A stretch of 64,000 nt of DNA from Panonychus citri (Eukaryota; Arthropoda; Arachnida; Trombidiformes; Tetranychidae). Both the position numbers and the translations under genes were made by a program. The notes under the pieces were generated by a model. The model was not told where the DNA came from, searched no databases, and was given only the letters and a program-made list of their open reading frames with translations. This document shows positions 54,501 to 61,027 of the stretch, in pieces; within the stretch, counting starts at the first letter, position 1; every line of letters begins with the position of its first letter. The DNA lies in NCBI RefSeq assembly GCF_014898815.1, contig NW_026515406.1, positions 2,170,001-2,234,000 of the forward strand, read 5' to 3'.

Positions 54501-57500
54501 GGAGTCTTTTCCGTCTCCTTCAGTCAAACTCAGTATAAAAACAATCAGTGAACCATTGTTATCTTCACTTAATCAAAATCTACAATCCAGTAAACATCAC
54601 CCAGTGCTCCTCAACAGTAAATAATACAACAGTAATCCATCTTCACCCAGTGATTATCACCAATTAGTTTATATTAGTTGATCATCTCTTACCAACTTCA
54701 TCATGAGTCTCAGCAAAATGATAAGTGTTAATGTGCACGTCCCATTGTTTGATGGATTCGAACCTTCAGTTAAAGATTGGCTAAGTGATTACGAACAAAT
54801 TACAACTATTATTGGCTGGTCAGATCAAGATCGACTGATCAAATTTTCTGAATTCCTAACTGGAGTAGCCAAACTTCTATTCAAAGAAGAATATTCTGGA
54901 AATGACAACTTCCCTCACAATTGGCAAGAAGCTAAAGAAAGATTGGCCAAAGACTTTACTCCAAACATCTACAACCAAGATAAAAAGAAGGAGCTGTTAA
55001 ACAAGCCAAAATCACCCTTCTTAACTTCACCAGACGAAATTTGTCATAAAATTATGAAGTCACAACAAGAAAATGGAACATCTGGATACGTTACCATCGA
55101 TATCATCTTGGATATAGCGAGTACACTAGTTGAAAACGCTCGTCATCTCTCTAGGCTTCAATCGAAAGAGCCAACAGAACGAAAGCTTATATGTTACTTC
55201 TGCAATAAACCCGGTCATATTCGACAAAATTGCCAAAAACTTAAACGTGAACGAAAGTTCGCAGTTCGTAGTCCAACATGTGACAGTTCATCTTCATCAA
55301 ATTGGCGATCAACATCCTCTGAAACTAAAATTCATAAGGATCCACGACTCTGTAAGAACAGTAACTGAAACAAGGGACTGTTTCAACTTCTAGTCGGGGG
55401 ACATGTAACGTAAATTTTAGTCCCATCATTCATATCCGACTATAATCTCTCTAAGGATATATCCGTTTATAATCTTCAATAACCAATAACTAATTAAACC
55501 TTAATTGGATACTTCCTTTCATAATTAATGTATTCTTCCAAATATGACTATTACTATATTTGGACCATAATTATTAACCACAATTATTATTTTCTACTAA
55601 CCGACAAAGATGACTAAATATCCGACTCACGAATCGTTTAGACTCCTGATAATCTTGTATAAAACAAGATTATCTACACAGTGAAACTTCACTTCAATTA
55701 GAATCATCATAACATTCAAGTTAACCATTCTAATAGATTTCACTTTGTCATCACCCTTTTAATTAAGTTAACCCATTCCAATATTCTGTGTAATTCATCA
55801 CAATCATTTAATCAACTATTGGACAATAAAGTTAAATTGTTTTAGTTAAAGTTATCTACACGGTATCATTTAATTCATTTATCACTCATCAAGTAACTTT
55901 TTACGTTACACTTGCAACGTCCAAAAACAAATTTTTCTTGGTGCAATTGTTCAATAACCTGAAGTTATCGGTAGAAAGTATTAAATCTAATTTCAACACA
56001 TTTTTTAAATAAAAGGGTAGTAAAGAGAGATCAGGAAGACAGTCATTATGGTTCTTGCGCTACAACATCATCCCTAAATGATTTATCTTTATGTGCCAAG
56101 TCATCAGTAGATGATAAGTTTGAAGGTATTAATTCAGTTCTGATGAACATGAATTCAATTTTGCACATGCTTGTCCAGGACAATATACAATTGAATGGTA
56201 AACTTGACCTCACCAGCTCCATAGCTCGAGACTGCTGGCTTTAGCTCACTATCGTGAGCTAAATACCAGCAGTTTATTATGTCATTTTAATTATAATTTT
56301 TTCTATTTCTTGGGGGGTATTTTGACCCGCTTTATACTTGCTTGACTTTCACTCACAAAATCGTTAATTAAATCAAAATTAATAAGATTTAGAACATTCT
56401 GTCTTGAGGTTACAGGATATAACTTCAGACAGAATGATCTAAATCTTATTAATTTTGATTTGATTAACGATTTTGTGAGTAAAAATCTCGTATATAAAGG
56501 ATGATTTTGTTCACAACAAAATCATTCGAATCGCTACGCTCTTTGGACTCATTTGAGTGTTAAAGTTTTGTTAACTTTTTTGAATTGTTAAAGTTAAATT
56601 TGTGCATACGTTTAATCATTTTTGTGATTAAAAATCCAATCGTATTTACTATCATCACCGTAATTTACTTACATTTTTTATTTACATTTTACGCTGAGTA
56701 TCCAACTAAACAAGGGAAAAGTAAGTGAATAGATCTCTCTCTCTCTCTCTCTGAATCAATCGGTTTTCTCTCTCTCTCTGAATCAATCGGTTTTCTCTCT
56801 CTCTCTCAAGGAAACAGTCTCTGCGACATTAGATAAATCTATCAAAGCTATTATCTTTGGACAATATGATAATTTGATAACGATAGATAAAGATAGACAG
56901 ATAACAATAGATTATTAAAATGCTTAATAGTATAGATATAAACAATTCGTTAAAAAATATAAATGGTTTGGTGGTGTGTATCCAATTGATCGTTTACCAC
57001 ATCTAACAACAAAACCTAAAACCTACGTAATCAACTTGGATGAAAATTATAAAGATTATAAAGATGCTGAACTTTGGCTCATGAAATGAGCCAAAGCCAG
57101 CAGTTTATTACTACTCTCGTCATAATCTCGCTTTGACTGAATTTATTGCAACGGTAAGAGACGAATTGGTTAACCGGTTAAATTCGTTGGTCGAGGTTTA
57201 GCGAATTGAAAGTTCATCTATGGAGGATCTTGTCAAGATAGATAGAAGTTGATAGAATATAATGACTATTTGTTTAAAGAAATTAATCGCTTAGCTGGCC
57301 GCACTAACATTTGAGTCCTTCCTTTCATTTAATATGAATATATCTTAGAATTTTGATGTAGCTCACTTTAAATTAAACTTTGATGAAATTATTTACTTCA
57401 TAGCTTACAACCTAATTTTATTCCATAATTTTATCACACTTAAAACATAAGATCTATTTATTAAAAAGAGAAAGAAAATTAGTTATAAGGTGTGATGATG

Positions 57501-60500
57501 AAAGAAAACGGAAAAATTTTATAAAAAAACAATCAAACAATTTCACCAAGAAAAATTTATTTCCGGAAAGCAAGTGCCGCAAGCACGGGCAAGTGCAAGT
57601 GTTTCCGGAAGTTACGACCACCGACATCATTACCTTTAAAAGCGGCAATAGTCGGTACAGTTTGGCTAGTGGTCGGTACTGCAGCTTCCGGAAACACTGT
57701 CCGCCTTTTTTACTACTTCGATTTTCTCGACAACTATTGATCAGATCAGAAAAAATTTGGACTTCATATTTGTGGCCCTAAAAATACACAAAGTTCCAAC
57801 TCTTAACTCAAAACAAAAATTTGGTGTACATTGTCCTTTGTCTTACTTAAAACCGTCACAAAAATAAACGTTACAACTACTATTACATTTTGAGTTGATG
57901 AAAATTTTTGCGTCAAAAAGCTAAATGCTTATGGTAAACATTATAGAGATTTACTTCAGAAGAAAAAATCAAGATGTCATGTACAAGACCTTCTTATGTC
58001 TAGAACAGGTAGCACTGGGGAAAAATTCCATGATAATCTGAGGTAACAACCATTTACTGATTGTTATTATTGTCCTTTTATTATTATCTTCACCTTCATC
58101 GTTACATTCAATACATTTGGGAGAATCTCAGAAACTGACCAGATAATAATTCACTAAACGTTTCATTGTAGCAGAATTAGTTCTTGGTTATGAGAATATA
58201 CTATAGTAATAGTGAAAGTAATAATAATATGCATTTAAAGTCAAATATCGCAATTCTAAGAGTGAAAATATTGTAAGAAATTGATCAGTACTATTGAGTT
58301 TAATGGTATTTTTATACTCGTAAGTGTATCTACCAGAATCATTATTATTATCGTCATGATAATCACCAACATCTTAAGCAGTTTCAAAAAGTAATAATGA
58401 GATGGTAAGAATAAGGTGAAAATAAGATGAGTAAATTACTATCACGATAAGAATCATTATCGTTATTATTATTATTTTTTTCTTCATGAAAAAAAGTAAC
58501 AACTAGTAGATGCTGAAGTAATTTCGTAATGAAGGAGGATAAAGATAAACTCAATTATCATGTAAATTAATTGAACAATTAGTAGTAATCATTTGCAAAT
58601 AATTAGAAATTTGCATAATGTTGATAATGTCAATTAAATAGTGATAACTATTTAATATAATACTCATGTAATAGTTAAAGGGTTTGAATGTTTTTGACAA
58701 TGGGAGTTTGATATTGCAATTGATTTTCAATTTGTATGCTAATTAAAAATTGATGATCAATTAATTACCTTGAAAAACTCTTGAGTTGATGAATCTCTCA
58801 AAGCTCCATATTCAACTTCCGTTTGTTTTGCCAGATCATCAGCAGAGTTAATCGGTGTTACCATACGTTCAACCGTAAGGAAAGCGGCGAGATTGGCGGT
58901 GTAAGATGAGATGACAATCAAGGTGAAAAACCACCAAGCTCCGCCGACAATACGACCTGAGATGGACCTAAGGGTATTTATTTGATCAAAAAAAAGAGAG
59001 AAAATAATTTAAATCTAAATTTAATAATCCAAAGTCCAAGCCCAAGTCCAAGATGAAATTTTCATTTGAGTAGTAAATTTCACCTTGAAAAAGTTTCTCT
59101 ACCTTGTTAACCTCATCAACCCGGTATATTTACATACACATTACCTGTAACTCTTGACCATTACCTTTGACCAGGTAAGAGGAGGTTAAAGGTAACAGAA
59201 ACTTTGTTTCAATTTATCATTATAATAATATATTTAATCTAATTTCAAGATTCTTTGATTATCTCAAGATGCATTATGTCAACTAAATGATGGATAGAGT
59301 GTCCTAGTTGGATTAAAACTAAATATTCATACAGGATGATTACAGGATTTTGTGTTTCTCTGTTCTTTTGACTTAAACTGTAGATTATCATTAGCCAAGA
59401 CGAACAGAATTAATTGTCAAGATATTAATTTGATAAAGATGTGAAAATATCTGTATATTCATTTTTCTACCTCCTTCCGAATACAAATGATCATCATGTG
59501 GAAATTGATAAATGATTTCAAATCTAATGGTTATGGTGATTATCAGACTGAAGATTGATGAGATGGAAGGTGGGAAATGAAAGGTGGGTAAGATAAATAA
59601 CAATAAAGTTCCAATGGAGGAGGGAAACACTTACAGTGGGAGTTGGGTTATCATGGTTACTAATATTCTTATAGTTATTTCTTCAGCTCTTCTATCATCA
59701 TCATCACCATTATTATCATTTTAGGGTAATGATGATGAATCGTTGCAAAGGTAAAACTTAAGATGATCAAAAATAATCTGAGAAATGCTGTAATCATCAA
59801 GAACCACACCCTGACTTATTGTCTATTTATCGACGCTACTGAATTCTATCAATGGTGAATTCATTTCTTGGTATTCATGGAGAGTGAGGGAGATTGAGAG
59901 AGACTGAGGGATTTAATGTAACGTAGTGGAGGAAAAAATTGTTGTGAATGACACAAAATTAGACGTGGGAGTTGAAGATATTAATAAATTGGGAATTAAT
60001 GATGATCAATGATTGTAATCTGATAGAGTATCAGTGTAATCAGCACCTTAGGGTAATTAACGAGAGAATCTAATCAACTAATAAATTGTAACTAAAAGAG
60101 TGGAAAATGTTGATGAGCAAGATTAAGCCAATATAAAGGTAATGTCAATTTAATTAGCAATTTAATTAGTAGCATTTTGTTTTTTTTACCTCAGTTGTAA
60201 CTTAATTGTGACATCTAAATTCAGTATATTTATAATACAATACTTTTACCAGTGACAACTAATTCAAATTAAATCATTGCAAGTAATTAAATTATCATTG
60301 TCTGAAAATCACAGGGAAAAGTGAAACTAATCATTAAGCTTAAGGAAAACATGAAAATGCAAATTAACTCCTGCTAATTTCATCCTTTGGCTAATCAGCT
60401 GATGAATTTAGGTTTAGAGAGAGGATAAATATTGATGATCATGATGATGGAAAGGATAATTTTAACCCACCTAGGGCAGACATCACAGCTTTGCTGCATA

Positions 60501-60956
60501 ATGGCACCAAGAGAAAACCAAAGGCTATTATATAATGAAAAATCATTTGTCACCGAGGGCCCGGTCAGTGTTTCCTCGTATCTCCATTCATGGGGAGAGA
60601 AACGAGAAACCAAGAAAAGTACAACAGAAACACCGATGTAAGATAAAATAATACACATCCAGATTTCTTGGCTCAATGGATTCATGAAGCTAAAAATACC
60701 AGGATTTTTTTTCGCGGGCTTTTTAATCATTATACTTATTCCAAGGGACATAAAAGGCTTGGTAAAATCGATAACCCTCTCACGAGCTGATGTTATGGTC
60801 AATGGAGCGATCGCCATATCCGCTTCCTGCATGTATATTAATGTGTGTATTCGTATCCCAAAAAGTTCAGTGAAACAAGAGAAAAAGAGGAGAGAAAAGT
60901 TCAGCATCATTGATTATAAAACATTAAGATCACAGCGATTACCATCATCATCATTT

Positions 60957-61027
<71 letters not shown>

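Larger units (their letters stand above)
44337..55910 (+). mobile_element. Ty3/gypsy LTR retrotransposon with env and extra accessory genes, 11.57 kb
   Basis: Bounded by direct repeats starting TGTAACG and ending CGTTACA, with CTTG on both flanks (44333-44336 and 55911-55914). Order inside: primer site, gag-pol (44881-49944), env (to 51506), a small antisense unit (51646-52130), a larger antisense gene (52802-54248), a second gag-like gene (54703-55368), polypurine tract, 3' LTR. The enzyme order PR-RT-RNaseH-IN defines Ty3/gypsy, and env makes it errantivirus-like in layout. The LTRs differ by one indel and about two substitutions in ~508 bases, so insertion is recent. The accessory block between env and the 3' LTR is unusual. 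Confidence 0.93.
56232..57103. mobile_element. Possible 872 bp element with 17 bp inverted ends
   Basis: Left end CTGCTGGCTTTAGCTCA (56232-56248) matches the complement of the right end TGAGCCAAAGCCAGCAG (57087-57103) with one mismatch. Each end is itself half of a hairpin. No convincing target duplication and no transposase, so the boundary call is tentative. Confidence 0.4.

Noticed and set aside
57072..57115. Hairpin near the right edge considered as a Helitron 3' end
   Set aside because: No CTRR terminus next to the hairpin and no matching TC start.
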